Shown here in pieces: positions 46,724 through 60,037 of a stretch of DNA of 64,000 bases (the first letter of the stretch is position 1; every line of letters starts with the position of its first letter). The translations under genes were made by a program, and so were the position numbers. The notes below the pieces were generated by a model that searched no databases, was not told the DNA's origin, and saw nothing but the letters and a program-made list of their open reading frames with translations. The DNA comes from Polynucleobacter sp. Tro8-14-1 (lineage in GTDB: Bacteria; Pseudomonadota; Gammaproteobacteria; Burkholderiales; Burkholderiaceae): positions 62,001-126,000 of the forward strand of contig NZ_JACVPX010000004.1 in the NCBI RefSeq assembly GCF_018881655.1. Reading direction: 5' to 3'.

Positions 46724-47239
46724 TCACTGAGCTAATAAAAGCGGGGTAACTATTTCTTCTAAAAGTTTGGCATCCACCTTGGGGTCACCAGTGAGGCCAT
46801 TCTTGCGAAGAATTCCCTGCTTATCGATGATGAATGAACTTGGAATACGCCAGATTCTGCCATAGCCAGAGTAATTCATTTGATTTTTATCAGCAAAGAG
46901 AAAAGAGTAATTACGCATGATTTGCTTTGCTTGTTCCATGTCGGTGGACTTATCTACCGTAATCGCAAGCACTTCAAATCCTTTGGTTTTATTTTTCTTT
47001 AGATAGGTTTCGATGGCTGGCATTTCCTCCCTGCATGGCTCGCACCAGCTAGCCCAAAAGTTCACCAAGACTACTTTGCCCTTAGTGCTATTGAGTGAGA
47101 AAGGCTTGCCATCGATTAGCGTTCCTTCTATATTGGGTGCAGGCTGCCCGAGCTCGAGACCAGCAAATGCCGTGCTAGACATGAAGCAAATCAACAGCAC
47201 TAAGTAGGTGAAGGAATTGGGAAAACAAGATTTACGCAT
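46724..47239 (-). CDS. TlpA-like periplasmic thiol-disulfide oxidoreductase
   Basis: A 171-residue thioredoxin-fold protein exported by an N-terminal signal segment (FTYLVLLICFMSSTAFA). The active site is CEPC in NFWASWCEPCREEMP, and PSSFIIDKQGIL contains the cis-proline region typical of TlpA/ResA. The longer reading starts at TTG 47281; ATG 47239 gives the normal signal peptide. TlpA proteins reduce cysteines of copper-site apoproteins such as cytochrome oxidase CuA, which fits the PCu(A)C gene that diverges from it. Confidence 0.87.
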   Translation of the reverse strand: MRKSCFPNSFTYLVLLICFMSSTAFAGLELGQPAPNIEGTLIDGKPFSLNSTKGKVVLVNFWASWCEPCREEMPAIETYLKKNKTKGFEVLAITVDKSTDMEQAKQIMRNYSFLFADKNQMNYSGYGRIWRIPSSFIIDKQGILRKNGLTGDPKVDAKLLEEIVTPLLLAQ

Positions 47240-47280
47240 AGCAACTAGTATTTCATGAATATCAATTAAAGGATTAATCA

Positions 47281-47760
47281 ATGATAAAGAGTAATAAAGG
47301 TTTTGTATTTAAGGTGACGACGGCCTGTATTGGGTTGGCTATGATTTTGAGTTCCCAGGTATACGCTCAAGCAGTTAAGGTGGATGCGGTGAGTGTTTCT
47401 GATGCTTATACACGGGCAACAGTGCCGGGGCAGAAAGTGGCTGGCGGTTTCCTAAAAATTCAAAATAAGGGCAACACCCCTGACCAATTAATTTCTGCGA
47501 GTTCACCTTCTGCTGGTGACGTACAGCTTCATGAGATGGCAATGGAGGGCAACGTCATGAAAATGCGTCAAGTGAAGGATATTGCTGTGCCAGCAAATGG
47601 TTCAGTTGAGCTTAAGCCGGGTGGCTACCATTTGATGTTCCTTGATCTTAAGGGACCGTTTGTAGCTGGCGAAACGATTCCAGTCAAACTCAAGTTTGCT
47701 AAATCAGGTGATGTTGAGGTGAAGCTTCCTGTGAATGCAGCTGGTGCAATGAAACATTAA
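47281..47760 (+). CDS. PCu(A)C-type periplasmic copper chaperone
   Basis: A 159-residue exported protein (signal segment ACIGLAMILSSQVYAQA). It carries the copper-binding set of the PCu(A)C family: LHEMAMEGNVMKMRQV and GGYHLMFLDL, i.e. a His-x-Met pair, a downstream Met and a His-x-Met pair. It hands Cu(I) to cytochrome oxidase in characterised relatives. AAAGGA lies seven bases before the ATG. It diverges from the tlpA-like gene with 41 bases between starts and ends at a shared terminator with ilvD. Confidence 0.88.
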   Translation: MIKSNKGFVFKVTTACIGLAMILSSQVYAQAVKVDAVSVSDAYTRATVPGQKVAGGFLKIQNKGNTPDQLISASSPSAGDVQLHEMAMEGNVMKMRQVKDIAVPANGSVELKPGGYHLMFLDLKGPFVAGETIPVKLKFAKSGDVEVKLPVNAAGAMKH

Positions 47761-47781
47761 ATAATTTACGAAGTAGCAATA

Positions 47782-47816
47782 AAAAAGCCCCTAGTTTTAC
47801 CTGGGGGCTTTTTCTT
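47782..47816. terminator. Bidirectional terminator between PCu(A)C gene and ilvD
   Basis: A-rich left arm then GCCCCTAG pairs with CTGGGGGC (one G-U) and ends in T-run; it can serve both convergent genes. Confidence 0.88.
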
Positions 47817-47838
47817 TTAAGGCTCTTACTTGATTAGC

Positions 47839-49530
47839 TTAGTCACCCAAGTTCAGGTCAGTTACCGCGCCTTTACTTGCAGTACTGGCAAGGCGAGCAT
47901 ATTTTGCCAATAGGCCACGAGTGTAGCGAGGCTTAGGTTGCACCCAAGCTGCGCGACGCTTCGCAATTTCTGCTTCATCAACGTTCAATTGAATCAGTAG
48001 TTGATGGGCGTCAATCGTTACCGAGTCGCCTTCATGAATGAGGGCAATCGTGCCACCTACGTAGGCTTCAGGAGCTACGTGACCTACAACCATACCCCAG
48101 GTGCCACCAGAGAAGCGGCCATCAGTGATGAGACCCACAGACTCACCTAGACCTTGCCCTACCAGAGCGGAGGTTGGGGCAAGCATCTCACGCATTCCAG
48201 GGCCGCCTTTAGGGCCTTCATAACGAATCACAACAATGTCACCATCCTTGATCTTCTGCGCCATGATGGCTGCCATGGCATCGTCTTCAGAGTCAAACAC
48301 ACGAGCTGGACCAGTGATCGATGGATTCTTGAGGCCAGTAATCTTAGCCACGCAACCCTCTGGAGAAATATTGCCCTTCAAGATTGCCAAGTGACCTTGT
48401 TTGTACAAAGGATTGTCTAAGGTGCGAATCACTTTTTGATCAGCGCGCGGTACTGACGGAACATCTTTTAGTACTTCAGCGATCGTCTTGCCGGTAATGG
48501 TCATGCAGTCACCATGGAGTAATCCGCCATCAAGCAAAATCTTCATGACTTGTGGAATGCCGCCGGCTTGATGCAAATCCGTTGCAAGGTAAGTGCCAGA
48601 TGGCTTCATATCGACGATCACGGGAACGCGCTTACGAATACGCTCAAAGTCATCAATTGTCCAATCAATTTCAGCTGCGCTCGTAATGGCCAAGAAATGC
48701 AATACGGCATTTGTGGATCCACCAACTGCCATGATCACACTGACAGCGTTCTCAATGGACTTCTTGGTGATGATGTCACGGGGACGCAAGTTATTTTTGA
48801 CTGCTTCAACCAGTACGCGTGCTGATTCGGCAGCACTCGCTACTTTTTCAGCATCCACGTTCGCCATCGTAGAGGAGTAGGGCAAGCTCATGCCCAAAGC
48901 CTCAAATGAGGAGCTCATGGTGTTTGCGGTGTACATGCCGCCACAAGAGCCGCTACCTGGACAGGCGTGCTGTTCCACACCTTTTAAATCTTCTTCACTC
49001 AATCGACCGGAAGTAAATTCACCAACCGCTTCAAATGCGGAAACAATATTGAGTTCCTTGCCCTTGTAATGGCCTGGTTTAATCGTGCCACCGTATACAT
49101 AGATGCCGGGTACATTCGTGCGGGCTAAAGCCATCATGCCACCAGGCATATTTTTATCGCAACCACCAATGACGACAACACCATCTTGCCAAAGACCATT
49201 GACACACACTTCAATACTGTCAGCAATCACTTCACGTGACACTAGGGAGTACTTCATACCCTCAGTGCCCATACCGATACCATCGGAAACGGTTGGTGTG
49301 CCAAACACTTGTGCTTTTGCGCCAGCCGCTTCTAGGGCTTCAACAGCAGCGTCAGCTAATTTTTGTAAACCACTATTACAAGGGGTAATAGTGGAGTGGC
49401 CGTTCGCAACGCCAACCATTGGCTTTACGAAATCCTTTTCTTCGTAACCCATTGCGTAATACATCGAACGATTAGGTGCGCGAGCGACCCCTTCGGTGAC
49501 CATGCGCGAGCGTTCATTAAGGCGTTTCAT
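47839..49530 (-). CDS. ilvD: Dihydroxy-acid dehydratase
   Basis: A 563-residue Fe-S dehydratase forming the 2-oxo acids in the valine, isoleucine, leucine and pantothenate pathways. The iron-sulfur cysteines are in [17 protein letters not shown] and [16 protein letters not shown], and [14 protein letters not shown] near the C terminus is the substrate-site loop. Length is typical. GGAG lies nine bases before the ATG. It stands alone, divergent from a response regulator gene. Confidence 0.96.
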   Translation of the reverse strand: MKRLNERSRMVTEGVARAPNRSMYYAMGYEEKDFVKPMVGVANGHSTITPCNSGLQKLADAAVEALEAAGAKAQVFGTPTVSDGIGMGTEGMKYSLVSREVIADSIEVCVNGLWQDGVVVIGGCDKNMPGGMMALARTNVPGIYVYGGTIKPGHYKGKELNIVSAFEAVGEFTSGRLSEEDLKGVEQHACPGSGSCGGMYTANTMSSSFEALGMSLPYSSTMANVDAEKVASAAESARVLVEAVKNNLRPRDIITKKSIENAVSVIMAVGGSTNAVLHFLAITSAAEIDWTIDDFERIRKRVPVIVDMKPSGTYLATDLHQAGGIPQVMKILLDGGLLHGDCMTITGKTIAEVLKDVPSVPRADQKVIRTLDNPLYKQGHLAILKGNISPEGCVAKITGLKNPSITGPARVFDSEDDAMAAIMAQKIKDGDIVVIRYEGPKGGPGMREMLAPTSALVGQGLGESVGLITDGRFSGGTWGMVVGHVAPEAYVGGTIALIHEGDSVTIDAHQLLIQLNVDEAEIAKRRAAWVQPKPRYTRGLLAKYARLASTASKGAVTDLNLGD

Positions 49531-49759
49531 GCTTATTACTCCAGAAAAGGTTTGTGTCGAAAGGCTCTATTGTGCCGTGAGATGGGTTAAGGGTGCTCTA
49601 GATCGATGAGCTCATATTAATTACTACAAATGCTGCACTGCAGTATGAAAATGCCAATGAAATCATTGATTTAGATCTATATATTAGCTAAGGAGCTAAT
49701 AGCTTAGTAAAAGAGGCTGCAGTACATTAAGTCATCAATCACTTTTTCCTTTGAATTCA

Positions 49760-50389
49760 ATGACTAAAGTCGGTCACATATACCTAGTTGATGATGACGA
49801 GTCGATGCGCATCTCTCTATCTAGAATGCTGCGTGAATTAGGCTATCTTGTCGATGACTATGCGTCTGCTACCGTTTTCTTGGAGAAATCAGTTCCAGTC
49901 TCACCCGCTGTCATTCTCTTAGATATGCAGATGCCAGATATGACTGGCCTTGATTTACAAGAAAAACTGCAAAAGTTAGGTCGTAAAACGCCCATCGTAT
50001 TTGTGAGCGGTCAAAGTCACCCACACCAAATTGTTCAAGGCCTTAAGCGGGGCGCACTAGATTTCTTATTCAAGCCTTTTAATTTAGAGGAGCTCTTAAA
50101 GGCCGTGGCAGACGCAATTGACTTTGATAGTCGCCAGTTGAAGCGCGTTTCTTTAGATGTTGAAGCTAAGAAAGATTATGAAAGTCTCACCCCTAGAGAG
50201 CGTGAGGTATGCGGATGGCTTGTTAAGGGGCTTCTAAACAAGGATATTGCTGTAAAGCTGGGAACTACCGATGCAACCATTAAAGTCCATAAGGCTAGGG
50301 TGATGGACAAAATGCATGCGGATTCTGTTCAGGCGTTGGTGAAAAAGTATCTTGAATCCAATCTTGAGAACCATTCATTAAACACCTAG
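49760..50389 (+). CDS. FixJ/LuxR-type response regulator
   Basis: A 209-residue two-domain regulator. The receiver domain has the acidic pocket DDD at 11-13, phospho-acceptor Asp55 in LLDMQMPD and the lysine of DFLFKPF. The C-terminal LuxR helix-turn-helix reads LTPREREVCGWLVKGLLNKDIAVKLG...TIKVHKARVMDKM. ATG 49760 is used; a TTG nine bases upstream is the alternative. No sensor kinase gene is adjacent, so the signal is unknown. The 229-base gap to ilvD has a TTAGCT-aagg-AGCTAA repeat near 49684 but no gene. Confidence 0.88.
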   Translation: MTKVGHIYLVDDDESMRISLSRMLRELGYLVDDYASATVFLEKSVPVSPAVILLDMQMPDMTGLDLQEKLQKLGRKTPIVFVSGQSHPHQIVQGLKRGALDFLFKPFNLEELLKAVADAIDFDSRQLKRVSLDVEAKKDYESLTPREREVCGWLVKGLLNKDIAVKLGTTDATIKVHKARVMDKMHADSVQALVKKYLESNLENHSLNT

Positions 50390-50467
50390 CTTTGTGGCTA
50401 ATTACCCTTGTCCCATTTTGGCATTACTATCAATCTTATTAATTTCATATGAGATGGTTACTGCGTA

Positions 50468-51502
50468 GTGAATAAACCGGTCAAACTCCCTGAGATTCGC
50501 AAAGAGGCATTTACTAAGGCTAGAGAAAGCCTTGGCCTCAGCACGAAAGATCTTTCGGGAATGGCCTGTCTATCTGTTCGCCAGATTGAGCAGATTGAGA
50601 ATGGTGAAAGCAGCTCTTTTTACGGTGATCAAGTTAAATTCACAGCAACAAAAAAGGTAGCTGGATTACTCAAGCTCACACCTGAAGAGGCATTTGATTT
50701 TTCTGGTGTCGTGCAGCCTGTTAAAGCAGCTGATGTTGAAGAGAAATTTCAGGTGGAGACAAAAGCTTCTGCGGTAGAAAAAAAGGCAAAGACCGAAAAA
50801 GTAAAAGAAAAAGAGGCTAGCCCTGTAGCGGTAGAGAAAGTCGCAGAACCAAAACTAAAACCTGAGAAGGTCAGTGCTAGCAAATTCTCACAAAAAGCGA
50901 TTGATTACAGCCAGAAATCAAAAGCTTCAGTAGGACCTAAAAAGAAACTTTTTTTACTGTTGGCAATTGGTGCGGCAGTGATTTTCTCTGTAGTGAACTT
51001 GCGCCCCCTATTTTTTCCCGAACCGGCTAAAGAAGAGGTGGTGATTATTCAAGAAGTAGCACAAGAGCCTGCGCCAGCAAATGCACCAGCAGAGCCTGTG
51101 ACAGAGACTAAGCCAGCTCCAGCAACGGTACTAGAGCCAACTCCAGTAGCAGTTACGGCGGAATGCCCACCTGCAGATGCATCCGCACTCAATTACAAGC
51201 CCGAAGCCCCTAAAAAAGCGGGTGACATGGTTTATCTGCAATCAAAGACTGCGCAAACAGTATGTGTGGTGGATGCTACCGGTAAGACCCAGAATAAAAC
51301 TCTTGAGCCAGGAGTTGGTGCGAGTGTTTATGGCAAGCCACCATTGAAGGTGCTTACTGGCGGTTTAAATCAAGTGGATTTGTATTACCAAGGTGCAAAG
51401 GTGCGTGTGGGTAGTACTGCTGGTAAAACAATTATTTTGGAGCCGGCTGAAATTATTCAGCCTGCAGCTCCATCAAACTCCATAGACTCTCAGTTGCGTT
51501 GA
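50468..51502 (+). CDS. RodZ-like helix-turn-helix membrane protein
   Basis: A 344-residue protein built like RodZ. An N-terminal Xre-type helix-turn-helix (residues 10-75, ARESLGLSTKDLSGMACLSVRQIEQIENGE) precedes a charged Lys/Glu/Val-rich linker (90-155) and one membrane helix (161-177). A periplasmic Pro/Ala-rich spacer and a beta domain resembling DUF4115 (GKPPLKVLTGGLNQVDLYYQGAKVRV) follow. RodZ links MreB to the wall machinery, but this protein has an unusually long Ala/Lys/Glu linker. It is not next to ispG/hisS, the usual RodZ place, so it may be a paralogue. The start is GTG 50468. Confidence 0.68.
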   Translation: MNKPVKLPEIRKEAFTKARESLGLSTKDLSGMACLSVRQIEQIENGESSSFYGDQVKFTATKKVAGLLKLTPEEAFDFSGVVQPVKAADVEEKFQVETKASAVEKKAKTEKVKEKEASPVAVEKVAEPKLKPEKVSASKFSQKAIDYSQKSKASVGPKKKLFLLLAIGAAVIFSVVNLRPLFFPEPAKEEVVIIQEVAQEPAPANAPAEPVTETKPAPATVLEPTPVAVTAECPPADASALNYKPEAPKKAGDMVYLQSKTAQTVCVVDATGKTQNKTLEPGVGASVYGKPPLKVLTGGLNQVDLYYQGAKVRVGSTAGKTIILEPAEIIQPAAPSNSIDSQLR

Positions 51503-51520
51503 TGGCCTGAGAGGTTCGCA

Positions 51521-51884
<364 letters not shown>

Positions 51885-51945
51885 CTAATGCACTAATCAT
51901 ACCTAGATCTGCTCTGAAATACCAAAAATCGACCCGCTGAACGTT

Positions 51946-53565
51946 CTAGGCTCTAAATTGGGAGGTAATGGGGTAGCGCCAATCGCGGCCAAAGGCACGA
52001 GTGGTTACACGGACTCCCGGTGGGGCTTGGCGACGCTTATATTCATTAAGCTTGATTAAGCGGGTTACTTTTTCTACGCTCTTAGCATCAAAACCTGCAG
52101 CAATGATTTGAGCAATCGATTGGTTTTGCTCCATATAGCGCTCAACAATGCCATCCAGCACTTCATAAGAGGGCAGGCTATCTTGATCTTTTTGGTCTGG
52201 GCGTAACTCTGCCGAAGGTGCGCGGGTCAGAATTCGCTCCGGAATCACTGGCGTAATACTGTTGCGATAGGCGCACAGGTGATACACCAAAGTCTTGGCG
52301 ATATCTTTAATGACTGCAAAGCCACCTGCCATATCGCCATAGAGTGTGCAGTAGCCGACTGCCATTTCACTCTTGTTGCCGGTAGTCAAAACGAGTCGAC
52401 CTGTTTTATTGGATAGGGCCATCAGTAGGGTCCCACGCACGCGTGCCTGAATATTCTCTTCGGTAGCATCTACTTTTAAACCGGCAAATTGCTCAGCTAG
52501 AGAAGCTTCTAAAGCATCCACTGGCCCACTAATCGGAATCTCGTCGTATTGCACGCCTAAGTTCTTCGCCATCTCCCTTGCATCGATCCAGGAGATATCA
52601 GCGGTATAGCGAGAGGCCATCATGACGGTGCGTACCTTATCAGCGCCTAAGGCATCGACGGCAATTGCCAATACCAAGGCTGAATCTACGCCGCCAGATA
52701 GGCCAATAATCACGCCAGGGAAGCGATTTTTAGTGACATAGTCACGTACACCCAAGACCAGCGCTTGATAAGCCTGCGCCTCAACAGATTGGGGCAGGGT
52801 GATCAAACCTTTTTCTAGTTCTCCAGATGCTGTCACTGTAACAAGGCCTAGGCCGGTTTCAAACTGAGGCATTGCCATCACGACTTTGCCATCACTATTT
52901 AATGCAAATGAGCCGCCATCAAAAACCAATTCATCCTGACCGCCAACAGCGTTGACGTAAACCAGTGGCATTTTGGTTTGTGCAATATGCCCACGGAGCA
53001 CTTCAATACGCAAGGCTTCTTTTTGGAGGTGGTAAGGAGAGGCGTTGGGGACTAACAATACTTGTGCGCCAGCAGCATGAGATTGTTTGGCGGGACCTGC
53101 ATGCCAGGCATCTTCACACAAGATCAATCCATAGCGAACACCTTCGCATTCAAAAACACAAGCTTCATTGCCAGGTACGAAGTAACGAACTTCATCAAAT
53201 ACTTCATGGTTAGGTAATTCTTGTTTTGCGTAGCCCGCAATGACCTTGCCGTTTCGTAAAACAGATGCGTAGTTTTGCAAACCTGCGGATGTTTGTTTGG
53301 GGTGACCGACGATGACTGTCAGATCAGAGTACTGAGCTAGCTCTTTCATCAAGAGTTCGAGCTGTAATTGCGCCGCTTCAATAAAAGCAGGGCGGAGGAG
53401 TAAGTCTTCTGGGGGGTAGCCGGTAAGCGAGAGCTCCGGGGTGACTACGAGTTTGGCGCCTTGAGAGTAGGCATCTAAAGCGGCTTTGTGAATGAGTTGC
53501 GCGTTGCCAGCCAAATCACCCAGTAATGGGTTGATTTGGGCTAAGGCAATTTTTTGCGTGCTCAC
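51946..53565 (-). CDS. nadE: Glutamine-dependent NAD synthetase
   Basis: A 539-residue two-domain enzyme making NAD from deamido-NAD with glutamine as nitrogen donor. The N-terminal nitrilase-like glutaminase domain has TPELSLTGYPPEDLLLR (catalytic Glu), a lysine near 110 and GLILCEDAWH (catalytic Cys). The C-terminal synthetase domain has the pyrophosphate loop GLSGGVDSALVLAIA and TGNKSEMAVGYCTLYGD. The start is GTG 53565. It lies between ppa and the PII gene in one orientation. PII control of NadE is known in Azospirillum, so the neighbourhood is meaningful. Confidence 0.95.
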   Translation of the reverse strand: MSTQKIALAQINPLLGDLAGNAQLIHKAALDAYSQGAKLVVTPELSLTGYPPEDLLLRPAFIEAAQLQLELLMKELAQYSDLTVIVGHPKQTSAGLQNYASVLRNGKVIAGYAKQELPNHEVFDEVRYFVPGNEACVFECEGVRYGLILCEDAWHAGPAKQSHAAGAQVLLVPNASPYHLQKEALRIEVLRGHIAQTKMPLVYVNAVGGQDELVFDGGSFALNSDGKVVMAMPQFETGLGLVTVTASGELEKGLITLPQSVEAQAYQALVLGVRDYVTKNRFPGVIIGLSGGVDSALVLAIAVDALGADKVRTVMMASRYTADISWIDAREMAKNLGVQYDEIPISGPVDALEASLAEQFAGLKVDATEENIQARVRGTLLMALSNKTGRLVLTTGNKSEMAVGYCTLYGDMAGGFAVIKDIAKTLVYHLCAYRNSITPVIPERILTRAPSAELRPDQKDQDSLPSYEVLDGIVERYMEQNQSIAQIIAAGFDAKSVEKVTRLIKLNEYKRRQAPPGVRVTTRAFGRDWRYPITSQFRA

Positions 53566-53596
53566 TCCGAATCACAAAGCCTTTTCAATTAAAGAA

Positions 53597-54133
53597 TTAC
53601 TTGTTCTCTTTGCTGTAGCGCTCGATGCCTTCAAGAATTTCTTTATGAGCATCAGCAACACCACCCCAGCCTTTAACTTTTACCCATTTACCTTTTTCGA
53701 GATCTTTATAGTGCTCGAAGAAGTGTTGAATTTGATTCAAGCGCAATGGGTTCATGTCTTCAGGTTTTTGCCAGTGTGTATAGATAGGCAAAATTTTGTC
53801 TTCTGGAACGGCCAATAATTTAGCGTCTTGACCAGCCTCATCTTCCATTTGTAGGATGCCAATTGCACGGCAGCTTACAACTACACCTGGAATGAGTGGG
53901 AATGGAGTAATTACGAGAACGTCAACAGGGTCGCCATCACCGGCAATCGTTTTATTGATGTAACCGTAGTTGCATGGATAGTGCATTGCAGTACCCATAA
54001 AACGGTCTACGAAAATTGCGCCGCTCTCTTTATCTACTTCATACTTGATTGGATCAGCATTCATTGGGATTTCAATAATGACGTTGAAGCTTTCAGGGAT
54101 CTTTTTACCTGGCTTGACCTTTTCGAGACTCAT
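53597..54133 (-). CDS. ppa: Inorganic pyrophosphatase (soluble)
   Basis: A 178-residue family I pyrophosphatase of the cytosol. Metal and substrate residues are in [41 protein letters not shown] and [14 protein letters not shown], with the [14 protein letters not shown]-terminal block. CGGAG lies about six bases before the ATG. nadE starts 31 bases after its stop. It diverges from the membrane pyrophosphatase gene with a 182-base gap holding both promoters. Confidence 0.95.
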   Translation of the reverse strand: MSLEKVKPGKKIPESFNVIIEIPMNADPIKYEVDKESGAIFVDRFMGTAMHYPCNYGYINKTIAGDGDPVDVLVITPFPLIPGVVVSCRAIGILQMEDEAGQDAKLLAVPEDKILPIYTHWQKPEDMNPLRLNQIQHFFEHYKDLEKGKWVKVKGWGGVADAHKEILEGIERYSKENK

Positions 54134-54315
54134 AAATACTCCGAATAATGATTAGTAAATACCCTGATCCTAAAAAGGGGGCGCAGGGGTGATTCTGTTA
54201 CATACTGATACAGCTTAAAGACCATAGTTTAAAGCTTTCGGAAACCAGGTCTACCTAAGTGCAGTTATACAAAACAATAAAGATTAACAAATGATTAACT
54301 TTGGGGAGTTCAAGC

Positions 54316-56376
54316 ATGAGTAATGTCACTTTAGGCTTGTATTTTGCCTTGGCGTGCGGTGTCCTGGCCGTGATTTACGGTTTTGTGATGCGCGGCTGGA
54401 TTTTGAAGCAAAGTACGGGCAATGCCAAAATGCAAGAAATTGCCGAGGCGATTCAGCAGGGGGCGGCAGCGTATTTGTCGCGCCAATATAAAACGATTGC
54501 TGTGGTTGGGGTGGTTCTGGCCATTCTTATGGCGCTCTTCCTTGATTTTGCGACCGCGATTGGCTTTGTCATTGGCGCTGTGCTTTCCGGCGCTTGCGGA
54601 TTCATTGGTATGAATGTCTCAGTACGCGCAAACGTGCGGACAGCGGAAGCGGCCACCAAGGGTATGAACGAAGCTCTTAATGTGGCATTCAAAGGCGGTG
54701 CTATTACCGGCATGTTGGTAGTTGGATTGGGTCTCTTGGGTGTTGGCCTCTTCTTTATGTTCCTCGTATCGATTGGCGCTGGACAGGATCTCTCTTCCGT
54801 GTTGCATCCCCTGATTGGTTTGGCATTCGGTTCCTCTTTGATTTCGATCTTTGCTCGTTTAGGTGGCGGCATCTTTACTAAAGGTGCAGACGTCGGCGCT
54901 GACTTGGTCGGTAAGGTTGAGGCTGGAATTCCGGAAGATGATCCACGCAATCCTGCGGTGATTGCTGATAATGTTGGCGACAACGTTGGTGACTGCGCAG
55001 GTATGGCGGCGGACTTATTTGAAACTTACGCGGTTACGCTGATTGCAACCATGGTGCTAGGATCCTTAATGGTTTCTAGCGCACCAGTGGCTGCGATTAT
55101 TTATCCATTAGTGCTGGGTGGCGTTTCTATCATCGCCTCCATCATTGGTTGCTCATTTGTAAAGGCAACTCCTGGCATGAAAAATGTGATGCCTGCTTTG
55201 TATAAGGGTCTGATCATTGCTGGTGGTTTGTCATTGATTGCTTTCTACTTTGTAACCAACTTCATCATGCCAGACGATGCATTAGGCATCCCCGGTAGCC
55301 AATGGCGTTTGTTTGGTTCAACTGTAGTGGGCTTGTTGCTTACAGCAGGTTTGGTATGGATTACCGAGTACTACACCGGTACCCAGTTCAAGCCAGTGCA
55401 GCATATTGCTGAAGCTTCAACCAAAGGTCACGGTACCAACATTATTGCTGGCTTAGGTATTTCGATGAAGTCAACTGCTTACCCAGTGCTCTTTGTTTGT
55501 GCAGCGATTTTTGCGGCGTATTGGTTGGCTGGTTTATATGGCATTGCAATTGCAGCAACAGCCATGTTGTCCATGGCAGGTATTGTGGTTGCGCTTGATG
55601 CATATGGCCCAATTACAGATAACGCTGGTGGTATTGCAGAGATGGCAGGCTTGCCACAATCTGTTCGCGATATTACCGATCCATTGGATGCGGTTGGCAA
55701 CACTACTAAAGCAGTTACTAAAGGCTATGCAATTGGTTCAGCTGGTTTGGCATCGCTCGTACTCTTTGCTGACTACACCCATGCTTTAGAGGGTATGGGC
55801 CAACAAGTGTCTTTTGACTTGTCCAATCACATGGTCATCATTGGCCTCTTTATTGGTGGCATGATTCCTTACTTGTTTGGTGCGATGGCGATGGAAGCAG
55901 TTGGTCGTTGCGCTGGCGCGGTAGTAGAAGAGGTGCGCCGTCAGTTCCGTGATATCCCTGGAATCATGGAAGGTACTGCAAAGCCAGAGTACGGCAAAGC
56001 TGTAGATATGCTGACTTCTGCTGCTATTAAAGAGATGATCGTTCCTTCCCTCTTGCCAGTAGTTGCCCCAGTTGTCGTTGGTCTCTTGTTAGGGCCGGCT
56101 GCATTGGGTGGTTTGCTTATGGGAACTATCGTGACTGGCCTATTCGTAGCGATCTCGATGTGTACCGGTGGTGGTGCTTGGGATAACGCCAAGAAATATA
56201 TCGAAGAAGGCAACTTCGGCGGTAAAGGTTCTGAAGCTCACAAAGCTGCAGTGACGGGCGACACCGTAGGTGATCCTTACAAAGATACTGCGGGCCCTGC
56301 CGTTAACCCACTGATCAAGATTATTAACATCGTGGCATTACTTATCGTGCCACTCTTGCCAATGGTCTCTCGTTAA
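54316..56376 (+). CDS. hppA: Proton-pumping membrane pyrophosphatase (K+-independent type)
   Basis: A 686-residue integral membrane enzyme with about 16 helices that couples PPi hydrolysis to H+ export. The substrate site has [20 protein letters not shown] and [19 protein letters not shown], and a second set lies in [18 protein letters not shown]. Lys465 in GNTTKAV is the residue that marks K+-independent pumps (K+-dependent ones have Ala there). The start is ATG 54316, with GGGGAG seven bases upstream, rather than the TTG at 54301. It ends at a strong terminator. Confidence 0.95.
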   Translation: MSNVTLGLYFALACGVLAVIYGFVMRGWILKQSTGNAKMQEIAEAIQQGAAAYLSRQYKTIAVVGVVLAILMALFLDFATAIGFVIGAVLSGACGFIGMNVSVRANVRTAEAATKGMNEALNVAFKGGAITGMLVVGLGLLGVGLFFMFLVSIGAGQDLSSVLHPLIGLAFGSSLISIFARLGGGIFTKGADVGADLVGKVEAGIPEDDPRNPAVIADNVGDNVGDCAGMAADLFETYAVTLIATMVLGSLMVSSAPVAAIIYPLVLGGVSIIASIIGCSFVKATPGMKNVMPALYKGLIIAGGLSLIAFYFVTNFIMPDDALGIPGSQWRLFGSTVVGLLLTAGLVWITEYYTGTQFKPVQHIAEASTKGHGTNIIAGLGISMKSTAYPVLFVCAAIFAAYWLAGLYGIAIAATAMLSMAGIVVALDAYGPITDNAGGIAEMAGLPQSVRDITDPLDAVGNTTKAVTKGYAIGSAGLASLVLFADYTHALEGMGQQVSFDLSNHMVIIGLFIGGMIPYLFGAMAMEAVGRCAGAVVEEVRRQFRDIPGIMEGTAKPEYGKAVDMLTSAAIKEMIVPSLLPVVAPVVVGLLLGPAALGGLLMGTIVTGLFVAISMCTGGGAWDNAKKYIEEGNFGGKGSEAHKAAVTGDTVGDPYKDTAGPAVNPLIKIINIVALLIVPLLPMVSR

Positions 56377-56419
56377 GTAATGAGTAGTCATTAAATGCAG
56401 TAGCAATTAGACTGCAGCA

Positions 56420-56455
56420 AACAAAACGCCTAGCAATGCTAGGCGTTTTGTTTGT
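56420..56455 (+). terminator. Terminator after hppA
   Basis: A perfect 15-base stem AACAAAACGCCTAGC / GCTAGGCGTTTTGTT with a three-base loop, T-rich on the 3' side. Confidence 0.93.
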
Positions 56456-56503
56456 TATTGCCATTTGGATAATCTGGTTATTCCTTTATTTATTATTTGG
56501 TTG

Positions 56504-56686
56504 ATGAAAAAAATTAAGTTAATTAGAGTGCGCGTCGATCTTGCCAATCCAAACACTTTCCCAAAAGGATTTATAAATAAAGATGCTCTTGATGCAACTA
56601 CTGATGCTGAAGTTGAGTTGCGTAAAAAAGAAGATGATGATCAGGTGAAATTAGATGCCCTAAATAAAAACACCCAGCAAAGCTAG
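56504..56686 (+). CDS. Small hypothetical protein, 60 residues
   Basis: An ATG-to-TAG frame of 60 residues: a basic start (MKKIKLIRVRVDLANPN), then FPKGFINKDALD and a charged coil (EVELRKKEDDDQVKLDALNK). There is no membrane segment or cysteine. The stop codon lies inside the following terminator stem, so gene and terminator are fitted tightly. No good ribosome site is seen (TTATTTGG only). An in-frame TTG at 56465 would overlap the hppA terminator. The family is not recognised, but the sequence looks protein-like. Confidence 0.55.
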   Translation: MKKIKLIRVRVDLANPNTFPKGFINKDALDATTDAEVELRKKEDDDQVKLDALNKNTQQS

Positions 56687-56697
56687 GTGTTTTTATT
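56666..56697 (+). terminator. Terminator overlapping the 60-residue ORF stop
   Basis: AAAAACACC pairs with GGTGTTTTT, enclosing a smaller AGC/GCT stem. The TAG stop lies within the hairpin. It could also act for trxB on the other strand. Confidence 0.85.
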
Positions 56698-56718
56698 ATT
56701 GCTCAGTTACTTAGATTC

Positions 56719-60027
<3,309 letters not shown>

Positions 60028-60037
60028 GGCAGCCATT

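Noticed and set aside
54453..54983. 176-codon antisense frame inside hppA
   Set aside because: Product of biased codon use in the membrane pump gene; composition (Pro/Lys/Thr-rich) is not protein-like.
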